From NCBI GenBank assembly GCA_002337455.1, contig DDGC01000024.1, forward strand, positions 8,470-29,006: a stretch of 20,537 bases of DNA, read 5' to 3'. Within the stretch, counting starts at the first letter, position 1, and each line of letters opens with the position of its first letter. The position numbers and the translations under genes are program-made. Below, piece after piece: positions 6,435-14,195 of the stretch. The notes beneath the pieces are model-generated. The model saw only the letters and a list, made by a program, of their open reading frames with translations. It was not told where the DNA came from and searched no databases. The DNA is from Rhizobiales bacterium UBA1912. GTDB taxonomy: Bacteria; Pseudomonadota; Alphaproteobacteria; Rhizobiales; Devosiaceae.

Positions 6435-6869
6435 TCACGTCCGGGAATCGGGATCGGTGCCCCAGAAAGCCCGCGCCTCTTGCGGCAGGCGCGCCAAAAC
6501 CGCTTCGAACGTGGCTTCGTCCACGTGCCGCCGCAGCGCCCAGGCCACATCGGCCACCACGGTGTCGGGTGAAAGATTGTGGTGCTGGCGCAGCAGTTTT
6601 GCTTCGCGGGTCCAGTCCTTGCGCCCGCCCCAGGGTTGTGGCGGCGTCGGCACCCAGTCCTGGACGAAAATTGCCCGCAACACCGCTGGCAGGACATTTG
6701 CGAAGTCCAGTGCCTGCTGGATTTCGAGCCGGGCCCGGAACGCACGAAACACACCGTCGGTCGATGTGTAGGCGACGTTGCGCGAGGGCGTATCCAGCCG
6801 TTCCCGTGCATCGAGGAGATAAGCCTCGAAATCCTCGTTGGCGCGTTGGTACATCATCGGCCGGGTCAT
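6435..6869 (-). CDS. DUF2267 family protein
   Basis: A 144-residue cytoplasmic, helical protein matching DUF2267. The family's two-part layout is visible: a first unit around residues 10-75 (FEAYLLDARERL, then GVFRAFRARLEIQQALDFANVLPAVLRAIFVQDW) and a second around 85-140 ending RHVDEATFEAVLARLPQEARAFWG, where the closing LPxxxRxxW/F pattern is typical. The biochemical role of the family is not established. The start at 6869 (MTRPMMYQ) is chosen because the family alignment begins there and longer upstream codons run into the dapD leader. It points away from dapD, sharing a 124-base divergent region with it. Confidence 0.82.
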   Translation of the reverse strand: MTRPMMYQRANEDFEAYLLDARERLDTPSRNVAYTSTDGVFRAFRARLEIQQALDFANVLPAVLRAIFVQDWVPTPPQPWGGRKDWTREAKLLRQHHNLSPDTVVADVAWALRRHVDEATFEAVLARLPQEARAFWGTDPDSRT

Positions 6870-6993
6870 CGTACCTCTCCGTTTTCGAGCAGCGCCCCCA
6901 GCCGAATATGGGTTTCCCCACCCATGCGCTTCGGTTAAGGTCCGCGCCGAATTCTCCCTTCCTTTTGCCAAGACTAAAAGGCCCGCAATCCCC

Positions 6994-7839
<846 letters not shown>

Positions 7840-7844
7840 CGACG

Positions 7845-9014
7845 ATGACCAATCCCGCCGTCTCGCTACTCGCCGATCTCATCCGCCGGCCCTCGGTCAC
7901 CCCGATCGAAGACGGCGTACTCGACGTTCTCGAAGCCTTCCTCTCCCCGCTGGGCTTTGCCTGCACGCGCCTGAAATTTGAGGGCGACGGCTCTTACCCG
8001 GTCGACAATCTCTACGCCACCCGCAAGGGCAACCAGCCCGGCCCGCACCTTCTGTTTGCCGGGCACACCGACGTCGTTCCACCCGGCGATGCGACCGCCT
8101 GGACCCATGACCCCTTCTCTGGCATCATCGTCGATGGCGTCATGTGGGGACGCGGCGCCACCGACATGAAAAGCGGCGTTGCCGCTTTTTGCGGAGCCGT
8201 GGCGCAGCTGGCGCAAACCGGCGCCCTGGAGCACGGCACCGTCTCCCTCGCCATCACCAATGACGAAGAAGCCGATGCAGTAAACGGCACCAAAAAGCTG
8301 ATGGAATGGGCCGAGGCGCAGGGTGAAAAATACGATTTCGCCATCGTAGGTGAGCCCTCCTCGTTCGAAACCTTTGGAGATTCGATCAAGATCGGGCGCC
8401 GGGGCTCGGTTTCGGGCAGGATCACAGTGATCGGCAAGCAAGGCCACGCTGCCTACCCGCAGCGCGCCAACAATCCTATGCCGGTCATCGCCGAGATCGT
8501 CAGAGCGCTCTACGCTCCGCTCGATGAGGGCACTGAACACTTCCAGCCAACAAATCTCGAAGTCACCGCCATCGACACGGGCAATCTGGCCTCCAACGTC
8601 ATTCCCGAGCGCACGTCCCTGCGCTTCAACGTCCGGTTCAACGACACATGGACCGGCGAGACGCTGCTGGCCGAAATCCACCGCCGCCTCGCCGAGGTCG
8701 ATACGCGCGGCTGCCGCGTCGAATTCGAGCAGATCGGACCGGTCTCGCGGTGCTTTATTTCCCAGCCCGAAGGGCACGTCGCCCATCTGTGCGACGTGAT
8801 GGAAGCGTTCAACGGCACCCGTCCGCAGCTCTCGACCATCGGGGGCACGTCGGACGCGCGGTTCATCTCGCTTTATTGCCCGGTCGTTGAATGCGGCCTG
8901 ATCGGAGCGACCATGCATCAGGTCGATGAGCGCGTGCCGGTTGCCGATGTCGAGCGGCTGGCCGAATTTTACGCCGATTACATGGCAAAGTTTTTGGCCC
9001 GGGAGTCCGCATGA
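7845..9014 (+). CDS. dapE: Succinyl-diaminopimelate desuccinylase
   Basis: A 389-residue M20-family dizinc amidohydrolase that removes succinate from N-succinyl-LL-diaminopimelate, giving LL-diaminopimelate for lysine and cell wall. Metal and catalytic residues of the family are in place: HTDVV (His74, Asp76), GRGATDMK with Asp107, NDEEAD with Glu142/Glu143, VGEPS with Glu170, and MHQVDE with His358. The dimerisation lid domain occupies about residues 180-300, including GRRGSVSGRITVIGKQGHAAYP. It directly follows dapD, and its stop overlaps the ATG of the first small membrane protein (ATGA at 9011-9014), a sign of translational coupling and one transcript. Confidence 0.97.
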   Translation: MTNPAVSLLADLIRRPSVTPIEDGVLDVLEAFLSPLGFACTRLKFEGDGSYPVDNLYATRKGNQPGPHLLFAGHTDVVPPGDATAWTHDPFSGIIVDGVMWGRGATDMKSGVAAFCGAVAQLAQTGALEHGTVSLAITNDEEADAVNGTKKLMEWAEAQGEKYDFAIVGEPSSFETFGDSIKIGRRGSVSGRITVIGKQGHAAYPQRANNPMPVIAEIVRALYAPLDEGTEHFQPTNLEVTAIDTGNLASNVIPERTSLRFNVRFNDTWTGETLLAEIHRRLAEVDTRGCRVEFEQIGPVSRCFISQPEGHVAHLCDVMEAFNGTRPQLSTIGGTSDARFISLYCPVVECGLIGATMHQVDERVPVADVERLAEFYADYMAKFLARESA

Positions 9015-9535
9015 CATTGGAAACGCTCAAGCAGGCCGGTTCAGGCTGGTCGAAAATTCTCGGCAGTCGCCCCGACTGGGAAGCCCATTTCCGCCTCGAT
9101 GCCGAGGGCATGAACGCGGGCTTTCTCGCCTTTGGTGCTGCCGTGCTGGCCGCGATCGTTCTGGCAACGCTCCGGTTCGGCTTTCCGCCACCGCTTGCCA
9201 TGGCGCTCGTCGTCATCCAGCACCTGCTGCCGCTGCTGGCGCTGTTCATAGCCACGGGCCTCCTCACGCGTTTCACTGCTTTTGCGGGGTCCAGCGCGCG
9301 CTTTGTGGTTCCCGGCCTCTACCTGCTGGCGGTGATGAAACTTGTCGAAGGTCTGGCAACGCTTCTCGGTGTCCCTCTCGCCGGGGCAATTCTTGCTGTA
9401 ACCGGCTTTCTGGGCTTCCGTCTGGCGCGAGCGAACGGGCTAACGCTCGCCCCTGCAGTCGGGTACGGGCTGGCGCTGTTTGTGTTGCTTGCGGTCCTGC
9501 CCATCGCCCTCTACATGTTGGTCAACGCCTTTTAG
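9011..9535 (+). CDS. Multi-spanning membrane protein of unknown function (array member 1)
   Basis: A 174-residue hydrophobic protein with about five predicted membrane segments, near residues 36-55, 61-83, 100-118, 120-138 and 146-170. A short soluble N-terminus reads SGWSKILGSRPDWEAHFRLD, which lines up with the same place in the next two proteins (helix, then G-R-x-D, aromatic, then Asp and Gly before the first membrane segment), and an RFTAF motif near residue 87 recurs in member 2. The start codon overlaps the dapE stop, so it is co-translated with dapE. I do not recognise a named family; the layout resembles small Yip1-like bacterial membrane proteins, but this is weak. No catalytic or ion-binding motif is seen. 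Confidence 0.82.
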   Translation: MTLETLKQAGSGWSKILGSRPDWEAHFRLDAEGMNAGFLAFGAAVLAAIVLATLRFGFPPPLAMALVVIQHLLPLLALFIATGLLTRFTAFAGSSARFVVPGLYLLAVMKLVEGLATLLGVPLAGAILAVTGFLGFRLARANGLTLAPAVGYGLALFVLLAVLPIALYMLVNAF

Positions 9536-9549
9536 AAAGCCATTCTTTC

Positions 9550-10119
9550 GTGTCCCAAGCCCAGCCGACCCTTTTGGAAGAAACCCGTTCCGCCTTTGCC
9601 GGAACCTGGCGGCTGATCGTGGGCCGGCGCGATGCGCCGGGTTATTTCTTCACCGATACGCGTGGCCTGACTTCGAGCTTTATCGCCTTGCTGGTCTCGG
9701 TGGTCGTAACCTTCCTCATATCGGCGCTGGTTGCGCCGGGGGGCACTGAAGTTTCGACCTTCGCCGCGCTGGTCCAGAACGCGTTGCTCTATGCCGGGAT
9801 CATGAGCGCTTCGTGGGTCGTGCTGCGCCTCACCGGGCTTACCGACAGGTTCACGGCCTTCGTCACCGTCGAAAACTGGGTCAACGCCATCGTCTCGATC
9901 GCGCTGGCCTTTGTCGCTCTGGTGACCGTGAGCGCCGAACTGATCCTGCTTCTGGCAGTGGTCATCGGCTTTCTGGCCCGCATCAACAATGCAAGGCTGG
10001 TCGTCGGCATGAAGGCGGGGCAGATCGTCATGCTCATCGTTGTTCAGACCATCGGGATGCTGATCGCGCTCCTGGCCGTGGGTCTCATCTACGGCCCCAT
10101 GCCCACCCCCGAGATCTGA
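9550..10119 (+). CDS. Multi-spanning membrane protein of unknown function (array member 2)
   Basis: A 189-residue membrane protein starting at GTG 9550 (SQAQPTLLEETRSAF), 14 bases after member 1. A long open frame extends upstream through dapE-complementary sequence, but alignment with members 1 and 3 and the intergenic position support this start; the ribosome binding site (AGAAAG around 9535-9539) is weak. After LLEETRSAFAGTWRLIVGRRDA and an aromatic FFTDTRGL come about five membrane segments, at roughly 41-61, 72-94, 110-131, 131-145 and 158-180. The shared middle motif reads DRFTAFVTVENWVNAI at about 99-114. Family unknown; possibly Yip1-like. Its tie to diaminopimelate synthesis is only positional. 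Confidence 0.78.
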   Translation: MSQAQPTLLEETRSAFAGTWRLIVGRRDAPGYFFTDTRGLTSSFIALLVSVVVTFLISALVAPGGTEVSTFAALVQNALLYAGIMSASWVVLRLTGLTDRFTAFVTVENWVNAIVSIALAFVALVTVSAELILLLAVVIGFLARINNARLVVGMKAGQIVMLIVVQTIGMLIALLAVGLIYGPMPTPEI

Positions 10120-10124
10120 TCGGG

Positions 10125-10727
10125 GTGACCGAGCGTCGATCAACATTGTTCGAGGAAGCGATCCGGGCCATTGGCGGCATACGGCGGTTGCTGCTGGGAC
10201 GCCCCGACGCTCTTGCCCGGTTCGATTTCTCCCAGCGCGGTCTCGCCGGCAGTTTTATCCCGCTGGTCCTCGCCTTTGTGGCGTTCGTTGCCTTCATGGG
10301 GCTGGGTTCGACCCCGGGGCAAACCCCCTCAGCGGCCAGTCAGTTGTTTATTTGCGGTGCGCTGGTCAGCGCCCGTTTCGTGGCGTTGCGGCTGGTCCTG
10401 CCACGGCTCGATGCGCTGCATGCGTTCCGGCCCGTATTGACCGCAAGCAACTGGTCCAACGCCATTGCTTTGGCGGCCATATTGCTCGCAACCCTCGTAG
10501 TCGCGTTTGTCGGCGCGCTGATCCTGGGCCCCGACTCCGGCAGCACCCTGGTCAACATCGTTCTGGTGATCTGGGGGGCTCTTGCCCTCGCCACCTTCAC
10601 GGTGGAGATCAACATCCTGCGCCTTGTCGCAGGGTTGCGCGGTGGCGAGATTGTCATGGTGCTGGCTGCGCAGGTCTTTGCGCTGATCCTCGCGATATTT
10701 ATCCTCGCCCAGCTGCCGCTGCGCTAA
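10125..10727 (+). CDS. Multi-spanning membrane protein of unknown function (array member 3)
   Basis: A 200-residue membrane protein beginning at GTG 10125, five bases after member 2. The N-terminus TLFEEAIRAIGGIRRLLLGRPDALARFDFSQRG parallels member 2 (LLEETRSAF...RRDA) and member 1, showing common ancestry. About five membrane segments follow, and the middle motif appears as LTASNWSNAIALAAI, matching TVENWVNAIVSIAL of member 2. The long frame reaching upstream to 9813 is rejected because it would lie inside member 2. The gene ends at TAA 10725-10727, overlapping the truA stop on the other strand by three bases. Function unknown. Confidence 0.78.
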   Translation: MTERRSTLFEEAIRAIGGIRRLLLGRPDALARFDFSQRGLAGSFIPLVLAFVAFVAFMGLGSTPGQTPSAASQLFICGALVSARFVALRLVLPRLDALHAFRPVLTASNWSNAIALAAILLATLVVAFVGALILGPDSGSTLVNIVLVIWGALALATFTVEINILRLVAGLRGGEIVMVLAAQVFALILAIFILAQLPLR

Positions 10728-11461
10728 TAATCGATCGCCATCAGATAGAGACCGGAGGATGGAGCCATGGCACCGCACTTTGATCTGTCTTGCGCATCGA
10801 GCGCTGCCCTAAGCCCGGACACAGGCCAGCGCCCTTCCCCGACCAGTTTGAGCGAACCGGTCATCGAGCGCACCTGATGGTGCAGGAAGGCGCGCGCCGA
10901 GGCTTCGATAATCACCAGATCGCCCTCGCGCTTCACGTCCAGCCTGTCGAGCGTGCGCAGCGGGGAATTGGCCTGGCACTGGGCAGAGCGGAAGGTGGTA
11001 AAGTCATGCCGGCCCAGAATGGTCTGCGCCGCTTCGTGCATGGCTTTTTCGTCGAGCGGCACCGCGACATGCCAGACTTTATCGGCCTCCAGAGCCGGCC
11101 GGGCACGGCGATTGAGGATCAGGTAGCGGTAATGGCGCGCTTTGGCCGAAAAGCGCGCCTCGAACTCCTCGCCTACCAACTGGCAGTCCAAAATGGCGAT
11201 CGGATGGGGTTTGAGGTGGTAGTTGAGCGCCTCGGATACGCGAAAAGGGTCCCAGTCACGCTCCAGATCGAAATGGGCCACCTGCCCTCTTGCATGAACG
11301 CCCGCATCGGTGCGGCCCGCCGTCTGGGTACGCACGGCCTCGCCGGAAAACGCCTCGATGGCAATTTCGATAGCTTCCTGCACCGAAAACCCATTGGTCT
11401 GGCGCTGCCAGCCGACAAACGGGGTTCCGTCATATTCGATGGTAAGCTTGTAGCGGGGCAT
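10724..11461 (-). CDS. truA: tRNA pseudouridine(38-40) synthase
   Basis: Converts uridines at positions 38-40 in the tRNA anticodon arm to pseudouridine. The 245-residue protein starts MPRYKLTIEYDGTPFVGWQRQ, the standard TruA opening, and holds the catalytic motif AGRTDAGVHARGQV with Asp52. FLHHQVRSMTGSLKLVG near the end is the conserved C-terminal motif. It is the last gene of a def-fmt-truA run: its ATG overlaps the fmt stop by one base (TGATG), so the two are translationally coupled. Its own stop TAG runs into the stop of the converging membrane-protein gene, with no visible terminator between them. Confidence 0.97.
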   Translation of the reverse strand: MPRYKLTIEYDGTPFVGWQRQTNGFSVQEAIEIAIEAFSGEAVRTQTAGRTDAGVHARGQVAHFDLERDWDPFRVSEALNYHLKPHPIAILDCQLVGEEFEARFSAKARHYRYLILNRRARPALEADKVWHVAVPLDEKAMHEAAQTILGRHDFTTFRSAQCQANSPLRTLDRLDVKREGDLVIIEASARAFLHHQVRSMTGSLKLVGEGRWPVSGLRAALDAQDRSKCGAMAPSSGLYLMAIDY

Positions 11462-12384
11462 CAGCCCACCTGGCGCCCGGTCAGGTCACCTGCGCCGCGC
11501 AGGAACGCGTCTGCGTCCATGGCGCCCTTGCCTTCGCGCTGCACCTGCTTGAATCGCACAGCGCCCTCGCCGCAGGCGATTGTCAGCCCCTCGATCACGG
11601 CGCCGGGCTCGCCCCGCCCGTCGGCTAGCGTCGAACGCAACGCCTTGACGCGAACCGGCTTGCCGCCAAGCTCGATCTCGAACCACGCGCCGGGAAACGG
11701 CGACAGGCCGCGGACATGGTTGTGAACCTCGCGTGCCGGGCGCGAAAAATCGATCCGCGCCTCGGCCTTCTCGATCTTTTTGGCGTAGGTAACGCCCTCT
11801 TCGGGCTGCGCGGTGAACTCGAGCGCGTCGCGATCAAGCGCCGACAGAGCACGCCCCATCAGGTCCGCGCCAGTGCGCATCATTTCGTCATGGAGTTCGC
11901 CCGCCGTCATGTCGGGGCCGATGGAAATGAAATCGAGAAGGCTGACCGGACCGGTATCGAGCCCTTCCTCCATCTTCATCACCGAAACCGCTGTGCGTTC
12001 GTCCCCCGCCATTATGGCGCGCTGGATAGGCGCGGCGCCCCGCCAGCGCGGCAGCAACGATCCATGCAGGTTCAAGCACCCCTTTTCGGGCGCTTCGAGC
12101 ACAGCAGGGGGCAACAGCAGGCCGTAAGCCACGACCACCGCCACGTCGGCACCAAGCGCCGCAAAGGTTGCAACGTCGGCCGGGTCGCGGAAATTTTTGG
12201 GCGTAAACACGGGAATGCCGAATTCTTCGGCCGCCAAGTGCACCGGCGATTTGCGCTCGGCCTGACCCCGCCCTGCAGGTTTGGGCGCACGAGTATAACA
12301 CGCAACGACCTCGTGGCCGCGCATGACGATCTCGGTCAGCGTGGGCACGGCGAAGTCGGGGGTGCCCATGAAGACGACGCGCAT
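11461..12384 (-). CDS. fmt: Methionyl-tRNA formyltransferase
   Basis: Formylates Met on initiator tRNA using 10-formyl-tetrahydrofolate, needed to start bacterial translation. The 307-residue protein opens MRVVFMGTPDFAVPTL and has the formyltransferase active-site stretch NLHGSLLPRWRGAAPIQRAI around residues 106-125 (catalytic Asn and His) and GLDTGP around 143, holding the catalytic Asp. The C-terminal tRNA-binding domain starts at about 205 (FSRPAREVHNHVRGLSPFPGAW). It lies 42 bases downstream of def, the enzyme that later removes the formyl group, and overlaps truA by one base. This order is standard in Alphaproteobacteria. Confidence 0.98.
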   Translation of the reverse strand: MRVVFMGTPDFAVPTLTEIVMRGHEVVACYTRAPKPAGRGQAERKSPVHLAAEEFGIPVFTPKNFRDPADVATFAALGADVAVVVAYGLLLPPAVLEAPEKGCLNLHGSLLPRWRGAAPIQRAIMAGDERTAVSVMKMEEGLDTGPVSLLDFISIGPDMTAGELHDEMMRTGADLMGRALSALDRDALEFTAQPEEGVTYAKKIEKAEARIDFSRPAREVHNHVRGLSPFPGAWFEIELGGKPVRVKALRSTLADGRGEPGAVIEGLTIACGEGAVRFKQVQREGKGAMDADAFLRGAGDLTGRQVG

Positions 12385-12426
12385 TCGATTGCCCTTCGAT
12401 TTCGAGACGGATGGCTGGCGCGCGGA

Positions 12427-12942
12427 TCAGCTGGCGAGCCGGGCCTTTTTCTGGAACTTCTTGTTCACGCGGTCACGCTTGAGGCGCGAAAGGTAGTCGA
12501 TATAGAGCACGCCATCGAGATGGTCGATCTCGTGCTGCATGCAGACGGCCAGCCGGCCGGTCGCGTGACGGGTGACTTCCTTGCCTTCGGGCGTGAGATA
12601 TTTGACGGTCACCTCGGCGGGCCGTTCGACCTCGTAATACATCTCGGGAATCGACAGGCACCCTTCCTCGGATACTTCGGTTTCCTCGCTCATGCCGACG
12701 ATTTCGGGATTGATCATGGCGATCTTGCCCGAGTCCGGGTTTTCCTCATCGGCCAGATCGATCACCACGACGCGCTTCATATAACCGATCTGCGGACCGG
12801 CCAGCCCGATACCGGGCGCGTCGTACATGGTGTCGAACATGTCATCGACGGTCTTTTTGAGGTCATCATCGAACGCCTCGACGGGCTCGGCCACTTTGCG
12901 CAGCAGAGGATCGGGCAGGATGAGGATTTCGCGTACGGCCAT
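12427..12942 (-). CDS. def: Peptide deformylase
   Basis: A 171-residue metal-dependent hydrolase that removes the formyl group from new proteins. All three family motifs are seen: GIGLAGPQIG at 44-53, EEGCLSIPE at 92-100 with metal ligand Cys95, and QHEIDHLDG at 136-144 with ligands His137 and His141 and catalytic Glu138. The second motif reads GLAGPQ where GLAAPQ is commonest, a small change. The C-terminal basic tail (LKRDRVNKKFQKKARL) is usual for alphaproteobacterial type 1 enzymes. It heads the def-fmt-truA operon and diverges from rmuC across about 105 bases, in which I see no clear promoter. Confidence 0.98.
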   Translation of the reverse strand: MAVREILILPDPLLRKVAEPVEAFDDDLKKTVDDMFDTMYDAPGIGLAGPQIGYMKRVVVIDLADEENPDSGKIAMINPEIVGMSEETEVSEEGCLSIPEMYYEVERPAEVTVKYLTPEGKEVTRHATGRLAVCMQHEIDHLDGVLYIDYLSRLKRDRVNKKFQKKARLAS

Positions 12943-13047
12943 TCAAAGTTCTCAAAATTGGTGTGTGAGGCACTGGTTAATGCAGGTGGACCACGCCGGT
13001 CAAGCAAAGCGGATATGGGAAGGGGCGAATCAGATAACAAGAACATT

Positions 13048-14193
13048 ATGGAAACAGTGCTCTTTACCATCGGCGGGACGCCCATCACCATCCTTGAAGC
13101 CTTGGCTGGCGGACTGGCGATCGCGGTGCTCGGGCTCATCATTGTCCTGATCGGACAGACCCGCGCGGCGCGGCAGCGCGAGGAACAGGCAGCACTTGAT
13201 GCCGCCCGCAATGCCGAGATGGAGCGGCACATGGCCGATATGATGCGCACCCAGTCCGAAATGACCGGGCGCATGCAGACCATGAGCGAGATCTTTGGCA
13301 CGCGGACCTCCGATCTTGCCCGTGTCCTCACCGAGCGGATCGATGCCAATTCGCATCGGGTCAATCAGTCCATGACCGAAAACCGCACCAAGACCGACGA
13401 AACGCTGACCAAGCTCAACGAGCGGCTTGCGGTGATCGACAGGGCGCAGACCAACATCACCCAGCTTTCGGGCGAAATCGTCTCGCTGCAATCGATCCTG
13501 TCGAACAAGCAGCAACGCGGCGCCTTCGGTCAGGGGCGGATGGAGGCGATCATCGCCGATGGGCTGGCGCCCAACGCATACGAATTCCAGGTCACGCTTT
13601 CCAACAATTCGCGGCCCGACGCCATAATCCATATGCCCAACGATGCGCCCTCGCTGGTGATCGATGCAAAGTTTCCGCTCGAAGGCTGGCAGAGGATCGC
13701 CGAGGCGGAAACCCCCGAGGCCGTGCGCGCGGCCATGACCGGGTTTCGCAGCGATTGCACCACCCATATCAAGGCGATCTCGGAAAAATACCTTATTGCC
13801 GGGGAGACCCAGGACACAGCCTTCATGTTCGTGCCCTCGGAATCGATCTTTGCCGATCTGCACGAGCGGTTCGAGGACGTCGTGCAGAGGGCCGCGCGGG
13901 CCCGTGTCGTTATCGTGTCGCCATCGCTTTTGATGCTGTCGATCCAGGTCATTCAGGCGTTGTTGCGCGACGTTCGCATGCGCGAACAGGCCCATATCAT
14001 CCAGAAGGAAGTCGTTGCGCTGCTCGGCGATGTCGGGCGTCTCAACGACAGGGTCAACAAGCTCCAGACCCATTTTCGGCAGGCCAACCAGGACATCGAT
14101 GACATCCTGATTTCGACAGGCAAGGTGACGCGGCGCGGCGAGAAGATAGAAGCGCTGGAATTTGAAGAAGAGCGGCCTTCGCTTCTTGAATGA
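13048..14193 (+). CDS. rmuC: DNA recombination protein RmuC
   Basis: A 381-residue protein that limits inversion and other rearrangement between short repeats, probably as a nuclease. One membrane segment at about 14-37 (ILEALAGGLAIAVLGLIIVL) anchors it; a long coiled coil covers about 40-150, rich in Glu, Gln, Arg and Met; the RmuC domain runs from about 150 to 350. Within it, RPDAIIHMP followed by LVIDAKFPLEGW fits the PD-(D/E)xK nuclease core, and FVPSESIFADL and VVIVSPSLLM are family signatures. ATG 13048 is taken as the start; an in-frame ATG at 13015 would add eleven residues and cannot be excluded, as neither has a strong ribosome binding site. The stop is two bases from the stop of the converging cyclic-di-GMP gene. 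Confidence 0.95.
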   Translation: METVLFTIGGTPITILEALAGGLAIAVLGLIIVLIGQTRAARQREEQAALDAARNAEMERHMADMMRTQSEMTGRMQTMSEIFGTRTSDLARVLTERIDANSHRVNQSMTENRTKTDETLTKLNERLAVIDRAQTNITQLSGEIVSLQSILSNKQQRGAFGQGRMEAIIADGLAPNAYEFQVTLSNNSRPDAIIHMPNDAPSLVIDAKFPLEGWQRIAEAETPEAVRAAMTGFRSDCTTHIKAISEKYLIAGETQDTAFMFVPSESIFADLHERFEDVVQRAARARVVIVSPSLLMLSIQVIQALLRDVRMREQAHIIQKEVVALLGDVGRLNDRVNKLQTHFRQANQDIDDILISTGKVTRRGEKIEALEFEEERPSLLE

Positions 14194-14195
14194 CG

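Noticed and set aside
7866..9017. 383-codon open frame on the minus strand across dapE
   Set aside because: It mirrors dapE, whose metal-binding residues are all in place. No start signal or family resemblance on the minus strand.
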